DNA of 64,000 bases from Blastomonas sp. CACIA14H2 (GTDB lineage: Bacteria; Pseudomonadota; Alphaproteobacteria; Sphingomonadales; Sphingomonadaceae), in assembly GCA_000503195.1 (NCBI GenBank), contig AYSC01000001.1, positions 186,001 through 250,000 on the forward strand. Direction: 5' to 3'. The number at the start of each line of letters is the position of its first letter. Within the stretch, counting starts at the first letter, position 1. Below are positions 29,211 to 36,408 of the stretch, piece after piece. The position numbers and the translations under genes were made by a program. The notes beneath the pieces were generated by a model. The model was not told where the DNA came from. It was given only the letters and a program-made list of their open reading frames with translations, and ran no database searches.

Positions 29211-31634
29211 TCAGAAAGAGAAATCGGCGCCGATGGCAATCGTGCGCGGCCGCAGCGGCGTGATCTGGTCGCCCTGGATCAGCGTGAAGGGCGAACCCAT
29301 GGCAAAGCGGTTGCCCCGGCTGTCGAGCAGGTTCGACGCCCGGATCCAGAACGACCGGCCCTGCCGCGCGAGTTCCACCGACAGGCTGGTATCGAGCACA
29401 TCGCCCTGGCGCACGCCCAGGATGGGCCCGATTCCCAGCCGCGAGCTGCCGATATAGCGCAGCGATCCGCCCAGGCTCAGCGTCTCGCCCGCCCGGACCT
29501 CGGTCTTCCAGCTTGCACCCAGCCGTCCCGACCAGCGCGCGACATTGGGCAGGTCGTCGCTCTCCACCACCACCGCGCCCTCGGGCACCGCCGCTCCGCC
29601 TGCGGTGCCGCGATTGGCCGTGACCAGAAAGATGCGTGCCGAGGGCGTGGTGAGGCGGCTATCCGCCCACACGCCCGAGGCCTCGATGGTGAAGCCCGGC
29701 AGCGGCCGCCAGGCCATGTTGGCGTCGAGCGTGACGATACGCCCGTTGCCGATATTCTCGGTGGCGGGCAGACCGTCGCTGTCGATCAAATCGGCCTGGA
29801 TGTTGCGCCAGCGGGTGTGCGCGAAAGTTGCATCGGCGCTGAAATCGCCGCTGTTGAATGCCAGCCCGGCCTCGATCGCCGCGACATTGTCGGGCAGGAA
29901 GCGCCGGATCATGTCGTCGCGCACGCTGATTCCGCCGGGGCGGAAGCCCTCCTGATAGCGGACATGGCCCGACAGCGCGTCGGAAAAGCGATAGCGCAGA
30001 CCCGCGCTCGGCAGGAACGCAGTCTGGCTGCGGCTGCGCGCTAGCCGGAACGCCTCGAGCGTCAGCGGCTGTTCGAGCGCCTGGCCCGAAAGCCGCGCAT
30101 GGGTGAGCCGCCCGCCCGCCATCAGCACCAGCCGTCCGGTCAGGGGCAAAGCGAGATCGGCAAAGCCGGTCGCCTCCTCGACCCGGTTCTCGATCCCCGA
30201 AATCGCCGAGACGCGCGCGAGCTCGCCCCTCGCGCGGCGGATGCGATAGCGGTTGCCGAGCAACTGGCCGCCGACCAGCCAGGTCAGCCCGCCATCGGTC
30301 ATTCCCGACAGGCGGGTCTCGTTGGCGATCAGGCGCGTCTCGCCGCGTTGGCGGAACAGGCTGGGGGCCTGGTCCGGCTCGCTCGCATCGAACGTCTCGT
30401 CGAGATCCAGCCCGGTGATCGTGGTGGTGGTGAGCAGCTCGAACGTGTCCCAGGCCTTGCCGATCGACACCTGGCCCAGCCGGAAGCGGTTGCGAAAGGG
30501 CTGGGCGAAGGGGCTTGCGCGGTCGAGCCGGTCACCCAGCCGGTCGGCATATTGGCTGTCGCGCCCGTCAATGTCCTGCGCGGCGCCGACCAGATCGATC
30601 GTCCAGCCGTCGCCCGGCTCCAGCCTGGCGATGATCCGTCCGCCGGTGGTGTGCACCCGGTTGATGTCGTTCTTCTGCCGCAGCCGGTCGTCGATATAGC
30701 CGCCGTCGCGCCCGGCATAGACCACCGCGCGCAAGCCAAGCTTGCCCTCGATCACCGGCACGTTGAGCATCGCGCTTGCATCGAACGAGGGTTCGCCATG
30801 CCAGGTCGCGGCGACCGAGCCGGATTGCGCCGCCTGCCAGTTCTGGCTGTCGGGCATGTTGGGGAGCAGCCGGATGACCCCGCCCAGCGTCCCCGCGCCG
30901 TAGAGCGTGCCCTGCGGCCCTTGGCGGATCTCGATGAGATTGAGGTCGATCAGCCTGAGATCGGGATCGGGCGCGTTGTAGTTGAGCCGCGCGGTGCCGA
31001 GATACTGGCCGACCACCGCCTGGGTAGGGCCGTTGAAGCTGGTATCGGCAATGGCGCGCAGGAACAGCCGGTTGCGCCCCGGCCCGAGCTGTGTCGATCC
31101 GAGCCCCGGCACGCGCTCGGCGAGCGCATCCGACCCGCGATTGTGCGCGTCGATCGCGAACTGGCCGTCCAGTGCGATCAGGCCTTGCTCGCGCGCGGCG
31201 CTGATTTCGGCAGCCGTTCGCACGCCCGTGACCACGATCTCTGCGACAGGCGGCGACAGGTCGGCGGGCGCCGCCACCGCGAGGCGCAGCGGGGTTCCGC
31301 TCGGGCGCGCCGAGGGTGCCGCGCGCACGATCCGCCAGTCGCGCGCCGAAAGCCGCACCGCGCGCGCGCTGCTGTCGTCGAGCAGCCGCCGCAGTGCTTC
31401 CTCGGCCGACATCACCCCGCGCAGCCGCCGCACCCGCTGTGCGCCGAGCCGGCGATCGGTCAGGCCGATGCTGATTCCCGCCTGCTGTCCCAGAGTAACG
31501 ATCGCGCTGTCGAGCCGTCCGGCGGCGATGTCGATCCGCGCCGGAGCTTCGGCCTGCGCCTCGACCGGTGCCGCGAGAACGCACAATGCGGGGAGGAGAT
31601 ACCTGGCCGTCAGCAGGCCGTCACGGCTGCGCAT
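29211..31634 (-). CDS. TonB-dependent transducer with STN signalling domain
   Basis: An 807-residue outer-membrane receptor. A signal peptide (LPALCVLAAPVEAQA) is followed by a secretin/TonB N-terminal (STN) domain at about residues 33-105 (IDIAAGRLDSAIVTLGQQAG, AEEALRRLLDDSSARAV). A TonB box/plug follows (EIVVTGVR, then LIEIRQGPQGTLYGAGTLGG), and then a 22-strand barrel ending IAIGADFSF. The STN domain together with the upstream ECF sigma and FecR genes marks a FecA/FpvA-type signalling receptor. It overlaps the fecR-like stop by 14 nt. The ligand is unknown; a siderophore or other iron or carbohydrate complex is possible. Confidence 0.92.
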   Translation of the reverse strand: MRSRDGLLTARYLLPALCVLAAPVEAQAEAPARIDIAAGRLDSAIVTLGQQAGISIGLTDRRLGAQRVRRLRGVMSAEEALRRLLDDSSARAVRLSARDWRIVRAAPSARPSGTPLRLAVAAPADLSPPVAEIVVTGVRTAAEISAAREQGLIALDGQFAIDAHNRGSDALAERVPGLGSTQLGPGRNRLFLRAIADTSFNGPTQAVVGQYLGTARLNYNAPDPDLRLIDLNLIEIRQGPQGTLYGAGTLGGVIRLLPNMPDSQNWQAAQSGSVAATWHGEPSFDASAMLNVPVIEGKLGLRAVVYAGRDGGYIDDRLRQKNDINRVHTTGGRIIARLEPGDGWTIDLVGAAQDIDGRDSQYADRLGDRLDRASPFAQPFRNRFRLGQVSIGKAWDTFELLTTTTITGLDLDETFDASEPDQAPSLFRQRGETRLIANETRLSGMTDGGLTWLVGGQLLGNRYRIRRARGELARVSAISGIENRVEEATGFADLALPLTGRLVLMAGGRLTHARLSGQALEQPLTLEAFRLARSRSQTAFLPSAGLRYRFSDALSGHVRYQEGFRPGGISVRDDMIRRFLPDNVAAIEAGLAFNSGDFSADATFAHTRWRNIQADLIDSDGLPATENIGNGRIVTLDANMAWRPLPGFTIEASGVWADSRLTTPSARIFLVTANRGTAGGAAVPEGAVVVESDDLPNVARWSGRLGASWKTEVRAGETLSLGGSLRYIGSSRLGIGPILGVRQGDVLDTSLSVELARQGRSFWIRASNLLDSRGNRFAMGSPFTLIQGDQITPLRPRTIAIGADFSF

Positions 31635-32577
31635 CGATGTTCACCAGTTCCCAGCCCTCGGCGCGCCTCACCGCACGCGCCCCCAATACCGGGGCGATCT
31701 GCGGCAGGGCATCGGCATGGCGCCCGGCGACCTGCAGGATGCCGCTGAACCGCGCCGCCGCCAGCTCGGGCGAGACCGTGACCCGGGTCCCCAGCGTGCG
31801 TTCGAGCGCCTCAGCCACCTCGCCGACCGGCGCATCGGCAAAGGCGATCTGGCCCGATCGCCAGCCGCCGATATGACTTGCCGCGACATCGGACAAGGTG
31901 ATGCGCCCGCTCGCGCCATCGATCTGCGCGCGACGTCCCGGGTTCAGCCGGACATTCTCGCCTTCCGGGTTGACGATCACCGCACCTTCCGACACCGCGA
32001 CGTCGAGGCCTGCGCCGCTGCGCACGACGTTGAACGCGGTTCCGGCATCGACCAGCCGGACATCGCCGGCCTCGACGACGAACGGGTCGGAATCGTCGTG
32101 CCGGACGATGAACATCGCCTCCCCACGCTCCAGCCTCGCGAAGCGCGGTTCGCTCCGATCGAGCGCGAGGCGCGTGCCGCCGTTGACGAGGATGCGGCTG
32201 CCGTCGTCGAGCGCGATCGTGCGCGTCTGACCGTTCGGGGTGATGACGCTGTAGGGCTGCGGCCGCATCTGCCAGAGCGGGATCAGCAGGATCGCGAGGA
32301 TCGCGGCCGCCAGCGCGAGATAGCCGCTCCGCCAGCTTCGCGCACGGCTCGGCAGAGCGGGCGTCTCGTCATTCGCCGGTTGCGGCAGGGCAGGGGCGGC
32401 GACGATCATGTCAGCCATCCAGCTGCTGGCGGCCATCGCGGCGTCATAGGCCTGGTTGTGGCGCGCATCGGCATCGAGCCAGTCGGTCAGCGCGTCCCAT
32501 CCCGCAAAATCGGCCTCCTGCGAGGCCAGAACCCATTCGAGCGCTTCCTGGCGGATCTGTTCGTTCGTGTCTGTCAT
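31621..32577 (-). CDS. FecR-family anti-sigma/sigma-regulator
   Basis: A 318-residue inner-membrane regulator. The cytoplasmic N-terminus has the FecR/DUF4880 pattern (EALEWVLASQEADFAGWDAL, WLDADARHNQAYD). One transmembrane helix follows at about residues 85-105 (LALAAAILAILLIPLW), then the periplasmic FecR domain (ITPNGQTRTIALDDGSRILVN, GEAMFIVRHDD). A C-terminal STN-like segment (FADAPVGEVAEALERTLGTRV) can contact the receptor. It transmits the signal from the receptor's STN domain to the sigma factor encoded upstream. The ATG at 32577 is preferred over the frame extension by 3 residues. Confidence 0.93.
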   Translation of the reverse strand: MTDTNEQIRQEALEWVLASQEADFAGWDALTDWLDADARHNQAYDAAMAASSWMADMIVAAPALPQPANDETPALPSRARSWRSGYLALAAAILAILLIPLWQMRPQPYSVITPNGQTRTIALDDGSRILVNGGTRLALDRSEPRFARLERGEAMFIVRHDDSDPFVVEAGDVRLVDAGTAFNVVRSGAGLDVAVSEGAVIVNPEGENVRLNPGRRAQIDGASGRITLSDVAASHIGGWRSGQIAFADAPVGEVAEALERTLGTRVTVSPELAAARFSGILQVAGRHADALPQIAPVLGARAVRRAEGWELVNIDAQP

Positions 32578-32613
32578 GCTGACCATCCTGCAAGGTGGAC
32601 GTCACCGCCGGGT

Positions 32614-33177
32614 TCATTCCGCATCCTGCGTCTCCTTGAGGCGGATCAGCGCGCGATAGGCCTTTTGCAGATCCTTCTCGACGGTGCTGAGGCTGAGCCC
32701 CAGATGCTCGGCGATCGCGCGCTGGCCCAGGCCCTCGATGCGGAACAGGCGGAAGATATCGAGCACCCGCTCGCCCTCGGCGCGCAACACCGCCTCGGCC
32801 TGCGCCAGCGCCTCTCGCGCCGCGAGCGCGCGGTCGGGCAGCGGCGCGTCCGAGGCTTCGGCATCGTTGGTATTGATCTCGATCCATTCGCCGTCGCGCC
32901 TGCGCGCGCGCTGCGCCGAGCGATAGCGATCGTGCATCACGTTGTTGAGCGCGCGGAACAGATAGTTGCGCGGTTCGGCGACCGGGCTGGTCTGCGCCGT
33001 CGCCAGCCGCAGCCAGGTGTCCTGCAAGATGTCCTCGGCCGCATCGCCCGCGCCGCGCGCGCGCAAAAAACGCAGGAAGCTCTCCCGCTCTTGCAGCAGC
33101 AAGGCCTGCAGGCCCTGGATGGGCGGTGATGTTCCGGATTCAGGCAAGACCAGGCTGACCTTTGGGGTGGCGCACAT
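32614..33177 (-). CDS. ECF RNA polymerase sigma factor, FecI-like
   Basis: A 187-residue ECF sigma factor. Region 2 includes AEDILQDTWLRLATAQ and PRNYLFRALNNVMHDRYR. Region 4 has a helix-turn-helix (GQRAIAEHLGLSLSTVEKDLQKAYRAL). With the downstream FecR-like and STN-receptor genes it forms a complete cell-surface-signalling operon. The ATG at 33177 is chosen; a TTG at 33204 gives a 9-residue extension. Two copies of TGGTATCGG on the coding strand lie just upstream and may be part of its promoter or operator. Confidence 0.92.
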   Translation of the reverse strand: MCATPKVSLVLPESGTSPPIQGLQALLLQERESFLRFLRARGAGDAAEDILQDTWLRLATAQTSPVAEPRNYLFRALNNVMHDRYRSAQRARRRDGEWIEINTNDAEASDAPLPDRALAAREALAQAEAVLRAEGERVLDIFRLFRIEGLGQRAIAEHLGLSLSTVEKDLQKAYRALIRLKETQDAE

Positions 33178-33194
33178 GCTGGCAGACGTCACGC

Positions 33195-33222
33195 CCGATA
33201 CCAAACCGTAAGGCCGATACCA
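33195..33222 (-). promoter_or_regulatory. Direct repeat upstream of sigma factor gene
   Basis: CCGATACCA occurs at 33195-33203 and at 33214-33222 (19-bp period); on the coding strand this is TGGTATCGG twice, 18-45 bp upstream of the ATG at 33177. Such a pair could be an operator for iron or self-regulation. It could also place one repeat inside the 5' untranslated region. Confidence 0.3.
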
Positions 33223-33338
33223 GATTTATTCGGCGAACGGAAAAACGATGCGGGATCGTTCGGCGGGCGACGTCTTCCCCCTGCAAGCGGCCATCACCCC
33301 CGGCCGACTTGACGCGGTCCAAATGCCCCCTGGACCTG

Positions 33339-33385
33339 ATGCACCTTGAGGGAAACGTTGTGCTAGCCGTTCCCTCAAGGTGCAT
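33339..33385. repeat. Perfect 16-bp inverted repeat
   Basis: ATGCACCTTGAGGGAA (33339-33354) is followed 15 nt later by its exact complement TTCCCTCAAGGTGCAT (33370-33385). Three more pairs form inside if one A bulges (ACG/CGT). It lies in the 240-bp region between the divergent sigma-factor gene and the small exported protein, 33 nt before the latter's start. It has no U-tract and is not between convergent genes. A terminator is therefore unlikely; an operator, REP-like element or 5' UTR stem is more likely. Confidence 0.6.
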
Positions 33386-33417
33386 TTCGCTGCAGGGGCG
33401 TAGGTCGGAGTGTCCTG

Positions 33418-33837
33418 TTGTCACGCGTGTTGATCCTGATCGCAGCAGCATTCCAGGCCATGGCACCGGCGGGCGGTACGATGCGACATGCCCCGGGCGC
33501 TGACCTGATCTTCGTCCCTCCCGTGCCCGATGACCAGCCTGCCCCTGTTGGCGGGGAAGCCGAGTGCCTCGCGCTGGACCAGGTTCGCGCGACCCGGATC
33601 ATCGCCGGTACCGGCATCGTCTACAAGGTGTCGAACCACCGGCAGTTCATCAACCGCGTGCGCGGCCAGGGCGATGCGCTGACCGATGGCCAGGTTTTGC
33701 ACATCCGGTCGAAAGGCCCGCTGCTGTGTGCAGGAGACGTCGTCTACCTTCTCGACGGCCTGACCGGCGCGAGCGTGAGCTTTGTCGGACTGGGCAGGTT
33801 CGAACGCTATGATGCACCGGTGGCGCGGCGCCGCTAG
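33418..33837 (+). CDS. Small exported protein of unknown function
   Basis: A 139-residue protein starting with a signal-like segment (RVLILIAAAFQAMAPAGG). A compact beta-rich region follows: CLALDQVRATRIIAGTGIVYKV, then INRVRGQGDALTDGQVLHI, a second Cys in GPLLCAGDVVYLLD, and a basic tail ending ARRR. The two cysteines could form a disulphide. The layout (Cys, RxTR, VY/IVYK, C-x-GD) recalls small sphingomonad DUF6491-type proteins, without certainty. The start is taken as TTG at 33418 because GGAG lies 7 nt upstream; GTG at 33427 is an alternative. It lies behind the 16-bp inverted repeat and is divergent from the FecI-like operon. Confidence 0.6.
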   Translation: MSRVLILIAAAFQAMAPAGGTMRHAPGADLIFVPPVPDDQPAPVGGEAECLALDQVRATRIIAGTGIVYKVSNHRQFINRVRGQGDALTDGQVLHIRSKGPLLCAGDVVYLLDGLTGASVSFVGLGRFERYDAPVARRR

Positions 33838-33887
33838 GCGCGTGGCTTCATCTTCCGTCGGGCAGCCGTGGCTGCGCGCGCGCGGGT

Positions 33888-35024
33888 TCAGGCCAGCGGG
33901 AGCCAGACCTCGAAGCTGCTGCCTTCGCCCGGCGCGCTGCGCGTGAGCAGGATGCGCCCGCCGTGCAGCTCGACGAGTTGCTTGACCAGCGCCAGGCCGA
34001 TGCCCAGCCCGTCCTGGTTCATCCGGCCATCGGGCGCGACCTGCGCAAAGATGTCGAAAATGCGTCCCTGCTGTTCGGCGGCGATGCCGATCCCATTGTC
34101 GGCGATCTCGATCTTCGCCCAGCGATCCTCGGTGCGCAGCGTCACGCGGATATCGCCGCCATTGGGGGTGTAGCGTGCGGCGTTGGTGATGAGGTTGCCG
34201 ACGATCTGGGTGACGCGCGCATGGTCGCCGCGCAGCCTGACCGGCGCATCGGGCAGCGACACGTGCAACCGGTGGCCCGCCGAATCGACGATCGGCTGCA
34301 CCGTCTCGATGGCGAAGCCGACGACGTCCTGCAGCAGCAGTTCCTCGTGCCGCAGCGAGATCTTGCCCTGTTCGATGCGCGAGATGTCGAGCAGGTCCTC
34401 GACCAGCCGGGTCATGTGGCTGAGGCTGCGGTTCATCGCGCTGCGGATTTCGGGAATCGCATCGGTGCCCTCGCGGCGCTCGAGCAACCTGAGACCCGCA
34501 ACCAGCGCCATGATCGGGTTGCGCAGCTCGTGCGCCAGCACCGCGAGAAACCGGTTCTTCTGCGCATCCGCCGCCTGCAGTTCGAGCCCCATCGCGGCCA
34601 GGCTGTCGCGCTGCTTCGCGATCTGGCGGCGCTGGTTGTAAAGCTCGAAGAACACGTTCGCCTTGGAGCGCAGGATATCGGGCTCGATCGGCTTCTGGAT
34701 GAAATCGACCGCGCCGGCCTCATAGCCGCGAAACCGGCGCGCGGTATCGCCGCTGCCGGCGGTGACGAAGATGATCGGCACATGACGCGAGCGCTCGCTG
34801 CCGCGCATCAGTTCCGCGAGTTCGAACCCGTCCATGCCCGGCATCTGCACGTCGAGCAGCGCCAGCGCGTATTCGTGCACCAGCAGCAGTTCGAGCGCTT
34901 CCTCGCCGCTGCGCGCCTGATGGCATTCCAGCCCGTCGCTATTGAGCAGCGCTTCCAGCGCGACGAGATTTTCCGGCAGGTCGTCGACCAGCAGGCATTT
35001 GACAGGCTCGGCAACGGCGCTCAT
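33888..35024 (-). CDS. Response regulator-histidine kinase (REC-HisKA-HATPase)
   Basis: A 378-residue soluble hybrid. The N-terminal receiver (about 8-122) has the acidic pair LLVDDLPEN and phospho-acceptor Asp in ALALLDVQMPGMDGFEL. HisKA follows with His in FLAVLAHELRNPIMAL (about residue 163), then HATPase_c with N-box GNLITNAARYTPNGG, G1 EIADNGIGIA and G2 GLGIGLALVKQLVE. It has no membrane segment. It is the last gene of the four-gene signalling operon and overlaps the CheB-like stop by 4 nt (ATGA). It probably receives phosphate from or modulates the large hybrid kinase. Confidence 0.93.
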   Translation of the reverse strand: MSAVAEPVKCLLVDDLPENLVALEALLNSDGLECHQARSGEEALELLLVHEYALALLDVQMPGMDGFELAELMRGSERSRHVPIIFVTAGSGDTARRFRGYEAGAVDFIQKPIEPDILRSKANVFFELYNQRRQIAKQRDSLAAMGLELQAADAQKNRFLAVLAHELRNPIMALVAGLRLLERREGTDAIPEIRSAMNRSLSHMTRLVEDLLDISRIEQGKISLRHEELLLQDVVGFAIETVQPIVDSAGHRLHVSLPDAPVRLRGDHARVTQIVGNLITNAARYTPNGGDIRVTLRTEDRWAKIEIADNGIGIAAEQQGRIFDIFAQVAPDGRMNQDGLGIGLALVKQLVELHGGRILLTRSAPGEGSSFEVWLPLA

Positions 35025-35587
35025 GCGACCGCCCAATCGCGCAAATGGGTGACGATGTCGGCAAAGCTCATGGCCCGGGCCGAAGGGCAGGCCGCGAGCG
35101 CAGCGGCGGGCATGGTCGATACCTCGGCGGTCACCGGGTTCTCGACCAGCGCCACCCCGCCTGCCGCACCAACCGCCTTCAGCCCTTCGGCGCCGTCATG
35201 GTTCGCGCCGGTCAGCACGATCCCGGTCAGCGCCGGGCCATAGGCATCGGCGGCGGATTCGAACAGGACGTCGATCGCGGGGCGCGAATGGTTGACCGGT
35301 TCCTCCGAGGATAGCGCGAGCGTTCCGCCCTCCTCGACCAGCAGGTGATAATCCGCCGGCGCGAAATAGATCGTCCCCCCCGTCACCATTTCCTTGTCCT
35401 CGGCTTCCTTGACCTGAAGTGCGCATTTGGCAGCCAGCAGCTGGACCAGGGCATTGTCCCGGCGCGGCGGGACATGGACCACAACGAAAATGGGGAGGGG
35501 AAAGTTTCCCGGCAAGGCCGGAAGAATCTGCGACAGCGCCTGCACACCCCCCGCCGATGCCCCGATCACCACCGCCTTGCCGGTCAT
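35021..35587 (-). CDS. CheB-type methylesterase domain protein, no receiver
   Basis: A 188-residue protein consisting only of the CheB catalytic domain. The triad-like residues are Ser in VVIGASAGGVQAL (S11), His in VVVHVPPRRDNA and Asp in IVLTGANHDGAEGL. The N-terminal receiver of chemotaxis CheB is missing, so it is not controlled by its own phosphorylation. It overlaps CheR upstream and the receiver-kinase downstream by 4 nt each. With CheR it probably adjusts methylation of a partner in a non-chemotactic signalling complex; no chemoreceptor gene is present. Confidence 0.92.
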   Translation of the reverse strand: MTGKAVVIGASAGGVQALSQILPALPGNFPLPIFVVVHVPPRRDNALVQLLAAKCALQVKEAEDKEMVTGGTIYFAPADYHLLVEEGGTLALSSEEPVNHSRPAIDVLFESAADAYGPALTGIVLTGANHDGAEGLKAVGAAGGVALVENPVTAEVSTMPAAALAACPSARAMSFADIVTHLRDWAVA

Positions 35588-36408
35588 GTCAGGCCCCGCT
35601 GGTAGATTTTCTCTTCGCTGACGAATTCGCTGAACGCTCCGGCATGCTCGCTGAAGCGCAGGCTTTCCTTCGAGCCCAGGCCCAGGAAACCGCGTCGCGC
35701 GAGCGAATCCCTGAACAGTCCGACCGCACGGTTCTGCAGCTCGCGGTTGAAATAGATCAGCACGTTGCGGCACGAGATCAGCTGCATTTCGCCGAACACA
35801 CTGTCGGTGACCAGGCTGTGGTCCGAGAACACGACCTGGTTGCGCAGCGACTTGTCGAAGACCGCTCGGCCATAATCGGCGGTGTAGTAATCCGACAGCG
35901 AGGTGAGGCCACCTGCCTGCTGATGGTTCTCGGTGAACAGCCGGATCCGGTCGAGCGGATAGACGCCGGCCTCGGCCGCCTTGAGTGCATTGGGGTTGAT
36001 GTCGGTCGCATAGAACATCGTCTTGTGCGCCAGCCCTTCCTCGCGGAACAGGATGGCCAGCGAATACAGCTCCTCGCCATTGCTGCACCCGGCGACCCAG
36101 ACCTTGAGCGAGGCATAGGTGCGCAGGTGCGGGATCACCTTCTCGCGCAGCGCGCGGAAATAGGAAGGATCGCGGAACATCTCGCTGACCTGGACGGTGA
36201 GATAGTTGAGCAGCCGCGGCAGCATCGTGCGGTCGTGCAGCACATCGGACTGCATCGCCGAGATGCTGTCATAGCCCAGCTGCTTGCGCGCATGCAGCAA
36301 CCGGCGCTTGAGCGACGCGCGCGCATAGCCCCGGAAATCATAGTGATAATGCTGGTACACCGCCTCGAGCAGCAGCTCGATCTCGATATCCTCGATATTC
36401 TCGGCCAT
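35584..36408 (-). CDS. CheR-type protein-glutamate methyltransferase
   Basis: A 274-residue methyltransferase: N-terminal CheR helical domain (DFRGYARASLKRRLLHAR), then SAM-binding domain with VWVAGCSNGEELYSLAI, FYATDINPNALKAA and ISCRNVLIYFNRELQ. The ATG at 36408 overlaps the TGA of the large kinase gene (TGATG) and is preferred over a GTG at 36423. It works with the adjacent CheB-like protein. Which glutamate it methylates is unknown; the kinase's own coiled-coil region is one possibility. Confidence 0.93.
   Translation of the reverse strand: MAENIEDIEIELLLEAVYQHYHYDFRGYARASLKRRLLHARKQLGYDSISAMQSDVLHDRTMLPRLLNYLTVQVSEMFRDPSYFRALREKVIPHLRTYASLKVWVAGCSNGEELYSLAILFREEGLAHKTMFYATDINPNALKAAEAGVYPLDRIRLFTENHQQAGGLTSLSDYYTADYGRAVFDKSLRNQVVFSDHSLVTDSVFGEMQLISCRNVLIYFNRELQNRAVGLFRDSLARRGFLGLGSKESLRFSEHAGAFSEFVSEEKIYQRGLT

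Noticed and set aside
30099-31748. 549-codon open frame on the plus strand
   Set aside because: It is antisense to the STN receptor and FecR end; the minus-strand genes have unambiguous domains.
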